This document shows positions 46,561 to 57,180 of a DNA stretch of 64,000 nucleotides, piece by piece. Below the pieces are notes generated by a model that saw only the letters and a list, made by a program, of their open reading frames with translations, searched no databases and was not told the DNA's origin. Within the stretch, counting starts at the first letter, position 1, and the number at the start of each line of letters is the position of its first letter. The translations under genes and the position numbers were made by a program. The stretch covers positions 146,946 through 210,945 of the forward strand of contig NW_020312867.1 in NCBI RefSeq assembly GCF_003265705.1, in the 5' to 3' direction. The stretch is from Callorhinus ursinus. Its lineage: Eukaryota > Chordata > Mammalia > Carnivora > Otariidae.

Positions 46561-48345
46561 AATAGATCAGTAAATCTTAGATAAGATGAAGAGGTGGGGT
46601 GAAGGAAAAGGAGAAGGGAAAATAGAAGGGCAATGAGGTCTTTTGTAAGTCAAGAGTTTGGGTTCATCACGTCTGCTCAGCATTTTGGGTATCTAAGAGG
46701 AAAAAAAAATTGAAGAAATAAAAACCAATAGTCAGCCCATTCATTCATCACTCTAAATAAACTAAATTCACTGGAAGATTTGTATACTTAGTCCCTGTGA
46801 GCTCAGTCCCTTGAAAGACATTCTTCACCAAATCTTGCTTCAAGATTTTACCTTTGATATTTATCGAAGGTGTTTTATCAAATAACAATTTAAAAACCAC
46901 TTTTGTCTTGGTTTCAATGTTGCTGTAAGAGTATTTTCCATTTTGCCCATCAATACCCCCATTAGAAGTTGTCATGTAACATGTTTCTTTTAAAATACAG
47001 CAAATACAGAGAATGAAATGGAACCTATTATTTCTCCCTAGGAATCAATCTGTGTCCTCCTTTTTGACAGGCTTTTCTTTTAACCCCGACCACCAGGAAG
47101 CTCAAATATATTTCTCGTCATAACAACTACATTACTCTTAAGTTTAGCATATTTATTTAATTCTCCAAAGATTCTGAATCCTTATGAATGTATCTCTAAT
47201 GCTCTTTCTTACATGCCATATGATTTAGCCAACTCAAGTCACGCATAAGCAAATGCGCCTTTTCTAATGCGTGGCGACAGTCTAGAACCAAATGTTCACA
47301 AACATTTGTAAAATCTAGACCAGAAGCTATTTCCGAAGGACCTCAGCTCAAACTCTGAAACCTGTTTTACGGTCTCTCAGCCTTAGTTTTGGAAAAGTCA
47401 TCAGGTTGCTAACTGCTTTGGTGATCATAAAACAAAGTTTGCTCCTGAACAGAGGAAAAGGCTCTAAGAAGGAGAAACTTGTGCACAGAACACAGAGTGA
47501 GAAAAGGCCCCTCAGAAGCTTCGCTGGCATGAGTCCCAAGCTCATGTTACCAGGAATATTTACATTAAAAATATATCTCCAGCTTCACCAGCAGCTCTGA
47601 GGTCAAGCTCAAAATCCTGCCTGGGAGTTCTTTGGTTTTATTACCATTTGTCAGCTCAAGCTTTGGCTATGATTTCCCTGCCTTCTGAGGCATGAAGGCA
47701 AATAGAGCAGAGTGAGGGCTGGGAATAGCAGCCCTGATAGTGGGAGGTGAAGACAAGGGGCTTCTGAGGTTTTCCAGCAGGAAGGGTCTGGTTGAAGCCG
47801 TGGTGGCCAAGAAACTTTTCCTTTACATACTGGTCTTTTTATATGCAAGGAAATGCCTACCAGGAGATTAGTAGGGCTGTATCTTGCCTCCTTTTCTGAG
47901 ACATGCTCCTAGAAATAAACTTATTTCGTCCCCTTTCTCCACCCACTTAGAACTCCCTGAGAGGCCTTTCCAGCTGCAGGAGTGAGAGGGAGAGATTTAT
48001 GCAGCTTCCACTGTAATTACAGCTATAATTATGATTTCACTGGGTTGCTACTCAATCTTAAATATTTCATCCTAAGCCTGAAGTGGCTAAACACCTGTCA
48101 GAGAAGCAGGTAAAATATAATCTTATTATTCACATTGTTTTGTTTTAAAACAATTTACAGATCTACATTTAAGGAAAAATTAAGTGAATAAGCAATTCTA
48201 ATTTCAGTCTCTGTCAGTAACAACACCAGCCAAAGTAATTCCATGAGAGACCACATAGTACAGAAGAAAAAGATCATAGTCACACAGACCTGGGCTTAAA
48301 GAATGCCATCACATTGCAGCAACATATAAATCAAGTTCCAGCTCT
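46561..48345. other. 1.8 kb repeat-poor block, candidate conserved non-coding DNA
   Basis: I recognise no repeat here. The part at 47200-47620 keeps several CpGs and an imperfect 39-bp palindrome. The part at 47940-48130 has two TAATTA cores, CAGCTG and CACCTG E-box cores and a CTCAATCTTAAATATTTC stretch. Nothing looks coding: the frames are 60-75 codons and overlap on both strands. A cis-regulatory role is inference only. Confidence 0.3.
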
Positions 48346-48349
48346 CACT

Positions 48350-48740
48350 CACATTTCCAGTCCTGGTTCTGAACATCTTGTCCCAAATCATGCTTCATAT
48401 TTTACTCAGTGAAGCTTTCAGGCTTCTTAGCAGTTCGCTTTTTCCAGTATTAGTTACCTTTTGCAGTTTGGACTTGACTTTAGGCACTAATGACTTTTTA
48501 CCGTTCACTGCTACATTTAGATCTATTTTCCAGCCCATGGATTCTCTCTTGTGCTGTGTCTATTCTGGTATTTCATTTGTTCACTAAGGCGTTTTTAAAA
48601 AATTTGTTTTCTATATTTTTTTTGAGAAGTATTATTTGGTCCTTTTGCAAATATCCTATTTTTTATGCCATATTTTCATTATGTGTTCTATTATGTCATT
48701 TAATCTTTAATCACATTTAACATTATTTTATAGACTATTT
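48350..48740 (-). mobile_element. Possible ancient L1/HAL1 fragment, minus strand
   Basis: T-rich text with GTTCACTAAGGCGTTTTT, TTTTTTGAGAAGTATTATTTGG and TGTGTTCTATTATGTC resembles decayed L1 or HAL1 in reverse. Low confidence in the family. Confidence 0.35.
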
Positions 48741-48869
48741 CAAATTATCGTAGTTCCTTCAAATCTTAGAGTTATGTGTGTATGTGTGTATATTGACTCA
48801 TTGACTCTCCCTTATGAATTTTTAGGTTGACCCTTGGTTCTGCCCCTGCTCGGGGCATCTCATAGGTAA

Positions 48870-49096
48870 AACACATCCAGAGCGCCTGAGTGGCTCAGTT
48901 GGTGAAGCTTCTGAATCTTGGTTTTGGCTCAGGTCATGATCTCATAGGTCATGGGATCAAGTCCCACACCGGGCTCTGTGTTCAGTGTAGAGTCTGCTTG
49001 GTATTCTCTCCCTCTGCCTCGCCCCCTCCCATGCTCATGCTCTCTCTCTCTCTCTCTCAAATAAATAAATATTTTTAAAAAAAGAAGAACACATCC
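48870..49096 (+). mobile_element. Can-SINE with 9-bp target-site duplication
   Basis: GAGCGCCTGAGTGGCTCAG head, GGCTCAGGTCATGATCTCAT, CACACCGGGCTCTGTGTTCAG, (CT)n, AAATAAATAAATA tail. The element runs 48879-49087 with AACACATCC repeated exactly at 48870-48878 and 49088-49096. Confidence 0.95.
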
Positions 49097-49345
49097 CCTC
49101 TGGAGGGTAATAAGGAGACCAAAAGCAATATCTGTACAGAGAGCAGACCACCTAGATACTTTCAGTTCCACGATAACTTTCCCATAGAAAGCCAGGAGTC
49201 TTTCATTTTACAACACCAAAATTCCTCTGGTCAACCCCATTAGTGAGTTGAACATGGTATAGAATGTGGATGCAACATCATGATAAATACCTACGTCCTC
49301 TTAAGATAGCTGGAGAAATGATAAACAAACAGTACCCAGAAGCTC

Positions 49346-49705
49346 TTTAGAGCAAATTAATTTTTTTCTTTAAATTTTTATTGTTATGTTAATCACCATA
49401 CATTACATCATTAGTTCTTGATGTAGTGTTCCATGATTCATTGTTTGTGCATAACACCCAGTGCTCCGCGCAGAACGTGCCCTCCTTAATACCCATCACC
49501 AGGCTAACCCATCCCCCCACCCCCCTCCCCTCTAGAACCTTCAGTTTGTTTTTCAGAGTCCATCGTCTCTCATGGTTCATCTCCCCCTCCGATTTGCCCC
49601 CCTTCATTCTTCCCCTCCTGCTATCTTTTTCTTCTTTTTTTTCCTTAACATATATTGCATTATTTGTTTCAGAGGTACAGATCTGTGATTTAGAGCAAAT
49701 TAATT
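49346..49705 (-). mobile_element. Young 5'-truncated L1 insertion with 17-bp perfect duplication
   Basis: The insert (49363-49688) is only the L1 3' UTR, read in reverse: TTTATTGTTATGTTAATCACC, CTAACCCATCCCCCCACCC, CATCGTCTCTCATGGTTCAT, then into the first module at ATATATTGCATTATTTGTTTC and stopping just past AGGTACAGATCTGTGA. TTTAGAGCAAATTAATT is present exactly at 49346-49362 and 49689-49705. The T-run at the left end is the poly(A) tail in reverse. All marks of target-primed reverse transcription are present: severe 5' truncation, tail and duplication. Confidence 0.97.
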
Positions 49706-49819
49706 CTTATTAGCAGAAACCATGATCTCATCCCTTGATGTGCACCAGAGACTCTTCCTCAGTACGTCCTGCAGGGGGTGCTCACCAGACTACAAGTGCC
49801 TCTACCTACCATCACGCCC

Positions 49820-49975
49820 ATGGATGGATGGTAGGAAACCTACTCCCCTGTTTCCAAATATAAGGAAACTAAGGGTCAAAACAATGAAGTAATTTTTCAA
49901 GGTCACATAAGTAAATAGAAGAGCTAGAATTTGAACATTGTTCTTTCTGATTCCAGGGTCTGTGTTCATTTTCCC
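49820..49975 (-). repeat. MIR, minus strand
   Basis: AAATATAAGGAAACTAAGGGTC, TCAAGGTCACATAAGTAAATAG, GAGCTAGAATTTGAACATTG and TTCCAGGGTCTGTG are MIR in reverse. Confidence 0.7.
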
Positions 49976-50119
49976 TGCAGGACAAGTCAGAGGGGAGTGG
50001 ACACATAAGGCTACTGGATCAGAGGCCCTCCCCAAAATGCATAATAAAGGCAAATGAGAAGGTTTCATATTTTGAGTTAAATTACCTAGTTGTCGTTTTA
50101 GTCCCTTTGCTTCTGTAGG

Positions 50120-50440
50120 TATTTTTCTCCCTTTTGTTGAGGCCTTGGCTAGCTCTCCACTAAAAATCCATGCTCCCTCACCATGACAGTGCTGTGGTGG
50201 GAATGTGCCTACCCGGTCAGGAACTAAACTTCCTGGCCCTTTTTGGGTAATATGACAAAGTTACTTATATCCAGTGGGATATGGGTAGAAGTGATATGTG
50301 CCATTTGTAATCACGACTTGTAAAAGTGCTCCAAGTGTAATCTTCTTTTCTCTCCATCAGACACCTGAATGTAGATGCCCGAGGCAACGTCAGAAATTGT
50401 ACAGTACAGATCGCTGAGCCTCCATCGGCTCAGTCCTTCT
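50120..50440 (+). repeat. Unnamed repeat, copy 1, plus strand
   Basis: CCAGTGGGATATGGGTAGAAG, TGATATGTGCCATTTGTAATC and CTGAATGTAGATGCCCGAGG belong to the same interspersed family as the block at 59.89-60.26 kb, which is in reverse. I remember the family from mammalian DNA but cannot name it. Confidence 0.45.
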
Positions 50441-50449
50441 CATCGAACA

Positions 50450-50758
50450 GAGAAGGACTTGCCTCTTCCAGTTCCTCGTGGCTTCTGGCCTTCCTTGGCT
50501 CAGAACTCACATCTCTGCTTCCATCTTCACATTGTTTTCACGGTGTTTATCAAATCTCCTCTCCTTCCCTCTTATCATAACAGGTGATTCGATTTAGGAC
50601 CCACTTGGATAATACAGCATAGTCCCCCCAAGACAAGATCCTTAACTTAGTCCCCTCTGTAAAGACCATTTTTCCTTACAAGGTAATGGTTACCGGTCCC
50701 AGGCCCCAGGGATTAGGACCCCATCTCTCTGGGGACCACTATTCAGCCTAATACACCA
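50450..50758 (-). repeat. MLT1-type LTR fragment, minus strand
   Basis: CTTCTGGCCTTCCTTGGCTC, CTGCTTCCATCTTCACATTG, CCCAGGGATTAGGACCCCATC and GGGGACCACTATTCAGCC follow an MLT1 LTR in reverse. Confidence 0.6.
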
Positions 50759-51399
50759 CCGAAAATGGCTGGAGTGGATCCAGAGCCAAAGATGATGCAG
50801 GAGGAAGGAGCTCTTAAAATGGGGAAGATGGTGAGTTGGGGGCTACTAAGATCTTTCATGAACTTCTTCAGTGAGGATAAGAACATCTATTTCACACACG
50901 CACAAACACGCACACACAGTGAGGAGAGACGTTCAGAAACTCGCGGTAGTGGCTCAAGCCGTGCAGGCTCCCTCACAGTTACCTGGTCTGCCAACTGAAG
51001 CCCTGAGGAACATCACTGTGGGGGGAGCTGCAGACTCATCTCCATTCCCCCCTTTTACAGACTCACTCAACCATTATTATTCAGCACCTGCTGTGAATCA
51101 GACTCTGTTCTATGCACCAGGATAGATCAAGGGAGCAGATGAAAGCAAGAGTCCCGGGCCTTGCGGTGGGACTGACAGTTAACAATACACTTCATTAATG
51201 ACTAAATTAAGTGTAAATAAAAACATTCCAATTTCCAATCTTCTGGCATCTCTCCTGTTTCCTTGACTCCCCGGAGATTAAAAGTAGAAACCAGTAAGTC
51301 ACCACCGGGCATGCTCTCATCACTTGGGTGGCATTTGGTTCTTCTCTTAGAAGTGTTTTCGATGCCTTTTTATTTGGGGCAGATTTTTTTTTAGCACCT

Positions 51400-52540
51400 A
51401 TAGGTTGTTGCATAATTTCCTACTAATCTGTAGGTGGGAATTACTTTCTAAGGGCAAAAAATGTACTCTGAGCCCCACAGCTCCAACTGCACAGCCTTGC
51501 GTCTCAGTGTTTATATTTTTGTTCATCTTTCCTTGTGTCGGTACCTTGCCTCTGCCCTTCCTCCCCCCATTCTCCCATTTGAGGTCTGTACAGGCTGTGG
51601 AGAGACAGACAGACAACCCGTCACAGCCCCCACCAGCACCCCAGCCTCTCCTGTCTGGCCCCGCTCTCAGCACAACCTGATGAAAAGATGTCACCGCCGA
51701 CAAGCGCTTCACCTCCTCACCTCTCCCCTTCGCCCTCCGCCTTGTCTGAGCAGCACTGGGGGAAGCTGGGAGTGAGCAGAGATTAAATCAGGTGGTTGAA
51801 AGCTAACACCGTCTCTAAGCAACCCTCAAAGCGAACCCAGGAATTTCCACTGTAATATTATCCCCCAGGAAAAGGAGCAAGAAAATGAGAAAGTCAGTGC
51901 CTTGCTGGGCTCAGCATTGGGGTGCCCAGGCCCGCCTGGCGACAGGGAGGGGACAGCGGCCTGGTCTAAGCTGAGGAGCATCTGGGGGCAGAAAGAAAAG
52001 TGGGGCTCACGTAGACATCCATGTGGGAGCAATCAGGAGCACGCCTGCCAAGTCTCCAGGCTCTGGGAGACATTCAGAAACTCCAAACAAGTGCGCGGAA
52101 AAGATATACTTTGTTTTCTTTTTCCCCCGCTGAGCAATGCTGCGCGTCGTGTTTCCATGGGAGGCTTTTGTGGCTAATTTTGAAAAATGAAGCGAGCAGG
52201 TAAACTGGAGCTAATGGCCCCAACCCCGGGGCAGACATCTGGGGCGATGTTGACTTTGCTGCGGGAGAGCCAGCTGGCCTCTGCACAGCTCTCCCCTCTG
52301 GCCCCCTTCCTTGCCCGCCTCCAGGGGGCTTCAGCTCCTAACGAGCCAACTGCCCAGTCCCCAGGACTGGGTTACTGCTACCCCCAGCCTCTTGCTGTGG
52401 TGCCAAAAATGTTTGTTTTATGAATGAAGTTGGCCTGAGCACACCTTGAGGGTGCTCTCTCCCTCATCCTGAGAGGCAACAGCTTCCCAAGAGCCCTTCC
52501 CATTCCCCGGGGAAGGGGTTCTCAGACCCAGGGAGATCTA
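51400..52540. promoter_or_regulatory. Repeat-free, locally CpG-retaining block, candidate regulatory element
   Basis: Over about 1.1 kb I recognise no repeat, the GC content is well above the window average and CpG dinucleotides cluster. The core 52090-52290 holds roughly a dozen CpGs (for example in GTGCGCGG, TGCGCGTCGTG, CCCCGGGG and CTGCGGGAG), close to the rate expected from base composition, whereas the rest of the window is strongly CpG-depleted. Frames of 60-104 codons on both strands reflect GC content. A distal enhancer, an orphan CpG cluster or a promoter of an unseen transcript are possible; none is shown by sequence alone. Confidence 0.3.
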
Positions 52541-52599
52541 GACTTGGGAGAACTGGCAATACGAACTTGTCTTAATGACCAAGATGTTGGGGAGAGAGG

Positions 52600-52785
52600 T
52601 GTCCTATACGCCAGACGCTGTGTCACCTGGGTTCTCTGCACACCTCGCCCTGACAACTTAGGACAGAAGAGTTTTGTTTGCTTTTTCTTCTCCTTTTATA
52701 GGTGAGAAAACTAAAGCCTAGTGCATGTAACAGAACTAAAACCACAAAGTAACTAGTACCCAGGTTTAAAAGATAAGTGACCCGT
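52600..52785 (-). repeat. MIR, minus strand
   Basis: ACGCCAGACGCTGTGTCACC, CTTTTATAGGTGAGAAAACTAAAGCC and TGTAACAGAACTAAAACCACAAAG are MIR in reverse. Confidence 0.6.
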
Positions 52786-53023
52786 GCAAATAAATGCTCA
52801 AAAGGTATTTGTTAATGATATTGGAACATCAGTGATCTTTCCACTGAACTGCAGTTGGTTTTTAGAGCATATAAAAATGTTTGGTTTTTCAATACATATA
52901 GGAGAACTCTAAGGTATGTCGTGCAGTGATCCCAGCTGGGCTGCATTTGGTGTGATTTAGGTGGTCCCTGTTGGGTGGGATGAAGTGGCCTTCCCCATTT
53001 CAAAGCAGGGTCTGCTTCCTACC

Positions 53024-53025
<2 letters not shown>

Positions 53026-53058
<33 letters not shown>
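53026..53058. repeat. TG microsatellite
   Basis: An uninterrupted (TG)n run of 33 bp. The CVCVCV frames across it are artefacts. Confidence 0.98.
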
Positions 53059-53060
<2 letters not shown>

Positions 53061-53361
53061 GGGGACTGGGGGTGGGGGGAGGGTCAGAGAAAGACTTGCC
53101 ACACCTGAACCGAGAAGTGAGGTCTGGTTTCCTTATATCTCTGCGCTGGGGTCTTTTCCATTTTCGGGAACAGAAGGTCACCTTCCCAGAATTGACTGGA
53201 GTCAGCCCCATCAACAACTGGGAGTCCACAAGACTCCTAGAATGGGGTTCCCCAGTGTCTCTTCTCTATTCTTTGCCTAAGTCTGGTGTCATGGACACAA
53301 AAGAGAAAAAAATGGAAAATGACAGTCCCTTCTCCCTGCTAAATGGTCCCGTTCTTTGATT

Positions 53362-53445
53362 ATTCATTCATTCATCCAACCATCCATCCACCCAACCATC
53401 CATCCACCCAACCATCCATCCACCCACCCACCCACCCACCCATTC
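53362..53445. repeat. ATTC/CATC/CACC tetranucleotide tract
   Basis: ATTCATTCATTC followed by repeated CCAACCATCCATCCACC units and then CCCACCCACCCACC. The 16-bp unit CCATCCATCCACCCAA repeats about three times before the tract resolves to pure (CCCA)n. Confidence 0.95.
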
Positions 53446-53520
53446 AAATTTTCTTAGCATTCACCACATATCAGGCATGGTGCTAAGTGCTACCCAAGAA
53501 CAGAGAGGAGAAAAAACACC
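53446..53520 (-). repeat. MIR or L2 3' fragment, minus strand
   Basis: TTAGCATTCACCACATATCAGGCATGGTGCTAAGTGC matches the reverse 3' end shared by MIR and L2-type elements. Confidence 0.5.
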
Positions 53521-54675
53521 TACAATGACACATGGATGTAAGTTTACTGCTAGTACAATGCCCAGCCCCTTCCCAGCCTTCACTGCCAGTCAGAAGTCTG
53601 GATGTGTACACAGAAGTTGGGATGCACACACAAAAACAGCACAAGCAGAGTAGGGAGCATTCTGTTGATGTGGATCTGACTCACCATTTCATATTAGCCA
53701 TACACAGACTCTTGTATCTGTTTTTACTCTTCCACTCCTGTCCTTGAGCCTCTAAATCTTCCAACCAACACTCCACTGCTCCACTTCCTCCATACGATTG
53801 TATTCCCCTGACTTCATGTCTGAGTTGACAGGGAGAGACGGTCAAGCAGAGCTTCAGAGTGAGCTCCCATGCTTTCACAAAGAGCAAGTCTGTGTTTTCT
53901 TCATCCAGAACATCAAACAAAATGTCTCCCTGGGCCCCTGACATCCATGTTGCCACCTCGTTAATGACTATCTGGGGGAAGGTTTTATGAGGTATCAGGG
54001 CAGATGCAAACAGATATAGGGGAGAATGAATGTCTTCTAGCCTGAGTCATGATGGGGTAAAAGCAATGCTGACCTTTTTGTGTATCTTCCCAAGTCATCA
54101 GCATGCATTTACTGGGTTTTTGCCCTGTGCCCACCCTGTGCTCATGAGCCTGGGAAGACACAACAAAGCAGGGTTGCTTTGCTGGAGAAGTATGATGGCT
54201 CAACCTCAAAACATGCAAGAGACTCATGGGAGAGCGGTGTTCCAATCCTTTCTGCTGGCCTGGTGGCTGAGGTGGGAAGTCACAGTGTCATAATATCCAG
54301 AAAAATATGTGGATACCTCAGTTTCAGGAAGTGCTATCTGGTGGCTGTAGAGAGAGTACCTAGCATAAAGTGAATGCTCCATAAATATTAACTGAATGGA
54401 TGATTCCATACATAAATGAATGAGTAGGTGGTGGGAGAGATGTAGCAGCTGATGTTCCCAGACAGCGATGATGGGCATAGTGATCTCCAGAGAGAAAGGT
54501 AGGGAGGGTAAGAGCTAGACCCAGGAAATGCCTAGCACAACTTAAATTAAGTACTTTAGATTCTGCAAAGGGAACAGGACATCAGGGCAGGTTTTTAATC
54601 ATTGTAGGGAAACTGAGGCACAAGCCCAGGCAGCAGTACTGGTTACAAATGGCTGGTATGATAAAAGAAATAATA
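53521..54675. other. Unique sequence, nothing recognised
   Basis: No named repeat or gene. Overlapping frames of 70-97 codons on both strands are not supported. Confidence 0.35.
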
Positions 54676-54679
54676 ATGG

Positions 54680-54895
54680 TAATGGCCAAGATATATTGAG
54701 CTCCTACTAGATGTCAAGAACTTTCTAAATGCTTTACATTTACTCTTCATAGCCGTGAACTCTCACATACATACTACATTTATTCCAAATTTGTAGAAAA
54801 ACAGAAACAAAGACAGAGCTTAAAAAACCCTTTCACTTTCTGCGTGCTGAGATTCAAATCCAAGTAGTCTGATTCCAGAGGTGGCATTCTGAAGA
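54680..54895 (-). repeat. MIR, minus strand
   Basis: ATATTGAGCTCCTACTAGATGTC, AAATGCTTTACATTTACTC, TGCTGAGATTCAAATCC and CTGATTCCAGAGGTGGCATTCT are MIR in reverse. Confidence 0.7.
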
Positions 54896-55453
54896 CAGTT
54901 ACGGGGACAGGGGAAGAGTTCAGTTGAGTGGGCAGGTGGGTGTCTGGGCTCCTCCCACACAGAAGAGCAAGGTCATGTTGGGACATGTCTGGACTCCACC
55001 TCTCAGGGGAGCTAAACCAGTCCTGCAGGGTAGCCGCAGGGACTGGACAGAGACGTGAGTAGGGCAGGGCCCAGGCTGTCAGGCTGCCACCGTGGACACT
55101 GGTGGACATGATGCTCTTGGTGCCCATACCTTAGACCTTGTCTTTCTTTCTCTGTCTCTCTCTAGTCTCCAAGCCCACACTCATGCATCACAGAGCTGCA
55201 GGTCCCAGCTCCACGCAGGTGGATCCCATGCAGGTCGTCTCTCTCCTAATTTATCTTCAGGTTTCCACTGCACGCTCCCAGATGCCTTCTGGTGGGTGCC
55301 CTCGATGTCTCATCAGCAGCTCACACCTCCAGCAAGGCCAGAAGGGAGCCATCTTTGTCCCAGCTGAGTCCATACCACCTTCCCCCTTCCTCTCTCCTGC
55401 CCACACCACCATCATTCTGTTTCCCGGGGCTCGAGCCTCAGAGGTCCAGATGG

Positions 55454-55485
<32 letters not shown>

Positions 55486-55575
55486 ACGACTTGAAATCAC
55501 TTATGAATCCTTGTCAATTTTCCTCTTTTAACTTAAAAAAAATAATTAAGTTTCATTAAATTTCAGTGCCTGCAG
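54896..55575. other. Unique sequence, nothing recognised apart from a CT tract
   Basis: GC-moderate sequence with frames up to 118 codons whose composition is S/L/P-rich from pyrimidine-rich DNA. No gene is supported. Confidence 0.3.
55454..55480. repeat. CT microsatellite
   Basis: A (CT)n run of about 27 bp. Confidence 0.95.
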
Positions 55576-55689
55576 CTGCTTTCTCGTCGCCATTCCTACT
55601 GCCCATCCCTGAGTGCAGTTGCTTCGTGTGGATTCTTGGAGGATTCTTGCCTCCAGTTTCTCTCTCTTTGGCTCCATCCCCCACACGCT

Positions 55690-55920
55690 GCCAAACCAAT
55701 CTCTCTAAAGTGCACTTCTGAACATGTCACTTCCCTGAGCAACAAGCTTCGACGGCTCCCCATTGCCTGCCAAATAACGTCCAGATTCCTTATCATGGCT
55801 TTTCACATCCACTTAGATCTGGTCTCAACTCAGTGCACATTTATTGAGTCCTCTTTCGTCCCAGCCCCTGTGCTAGGCATTGTGAGTGTGAAACTGAACC
55901 CAGGATGCTTCCTGCCCTTG
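55690..55920. repeat. L2-like fragments, both orientations
   Basis: CGACGGCTCCCCATTGCCTGCC and AATAACGTCCAGATTCC are plus-strand L2-like. CATTTATTGAGTCCTCTTTCG then CCTGTGCTAGGCATTGTGAGTGTGAA is minus-strand L2-like. The join near 55835 is where two L2 pieces meet head to head. Confidence 0.45.
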
Positions 55921-56628
55921 GGGGAAGAAAAGAAGAGAAGCTGGTCCCCAAATCTCCAGCCAGCATTTCTTCCCACTCACACCCGCTGCTGAAGGTAGGA
56001 AGGTGGATTTTTGTTCTTCTCTAGAACTTCCTTGGCACTTTCTTGACTCTGTGTCCAGGAACATCCTCATTTCCATCTCCAACGGACCCTTTCCTGCTTT
56101 AATATCCCTTTCCTATGTAGCCAACCATGAGCATTCTTTTCGAAGAGGAATGCTCCTGAACACTCGGCTTTGCACGCCTTTTCGCGACGGATCACTCTCT
56201 GCTCTACATTGCAGATTTGCATCTATCTTTATCTCTCCCGTACCTTCATTGCTCAAACTTGTGTGCAACGGCAAGCTGGTCCACAGAGGATTCATTTACG
56301 TACATTCTTGGAAAAAAAAAATCAGCCACCTCTGGTACTATTTTCATTCAACAAAATTGGACAGTGTTTTCCTCTGCCTGCCTTCTCGGAGAGTTTACCA
56401 GTTGTGTTTTATGCCTTCAGAATCTGTGAGAGAAAGGTGGAGTGTATAGTGTTTTCAAAACATAGGATGATATGGGATGTTTTCCTTACACTTTTTTTAT
56501 TTTTCATAAGAACAAGTCAAGTCACATCTCCTGGAAAATAGTGTTCCACAAAACACAGTGTAGGAAACCCTGTCTTAGAAGGTAAGACCTTTGAGTAATG
56601 ATGAGAATAGTAATGCTAAGAAAAACTT
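55921..56628. other. Unique sequence, nothing recognised
   Basis: Overlapping plus-strand frames of 148 codons (56003-56449), 123 codons (56170-56541) and 70 codons in three phases show that stops happen to be scarce. No domain is visible and no gene is supported. Confidence 0.3.
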
Positions 56629-56629
56629 G

Positions 56630-56860
56630 TGTTTTGAACATTTGCCCTGTGGAGGCCACCACATCAAGGGCTTTGATGTGCAGGTTTCTATATAATTTTC
56701 ATGAAAATCCAAGGCACAGGTGCTAATTTTAACCCATTTTGCAGATTGATTAGGAAACAGGGCTCAGAGCTCTTGGGGGAGATTCCCAAGGTTATTAAAT
56801 TGTCATCAAGAAAGTTGTTAAACTATACCATGAAACCCACCTGGCTAGCCCCAGAGCCTG
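56630..56860 (-). repeat. MIR, minus strand
   Basis: GAACATTTGCCCTGTGGAGGCC, CACAGGTGCTAATTTTAACCC and ATTGATTAGGAAACAGGGCTCAG then GATTCCCAAGGTTATTAAATTG fit MIR in reverse. Confidence 0.6.
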
Positions 56861-56994
56861 TGCTCCTTGGGCGGGGGGGCTGTTTTTAAAATCACTGTGA
56901 TCCTTTCTGCCCCCAAATTCATAACGGTCTGTGACTCTTCACACACTTATGCCTCTGCTTTTGCAGTCTGATTTTGCATTTGTGCTTTGATGCT

Positions 56995-57180
56995 TTACAA
57001 CAGAGAGTAGAAAGAACACTGCTGCACTGCTCCTTGGCTCAGGAGACCAGAGTTTATGACCCCAAATCTGCCTTTAATTAACCATGTGTCATTAGGCAAA
57101 GAATTTCTTCCCTCTGGGGCTCAGTTTCCTCAGCTGTAAAATAACAGTGAGGTTGGACTCGTTGATATCTGAGGTCCCTC
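56995..57180 (+). repeat. MIR, plus strand
   Basis: GGCTCAGGAGACCAGAGTTTATG, CCATGTGTCATTAGGCAAAG, GGGCTCAGTTTCCTCAGCTG and TAAAATAACAGTGAGGTTGG are MIR in order. Confidence 0.7.

Noticed and set aside
52961..53359. 132-codon frame with a CVCVCVCV run
   Set aside because: The run is the TG microsatellite in translation; no gene structure.
55138..55494. 118-codon serine/leucine-rich frame
   Set aside because: Ends in the CT microsatellite and follows pyrimidine-rich DNA; no domain.
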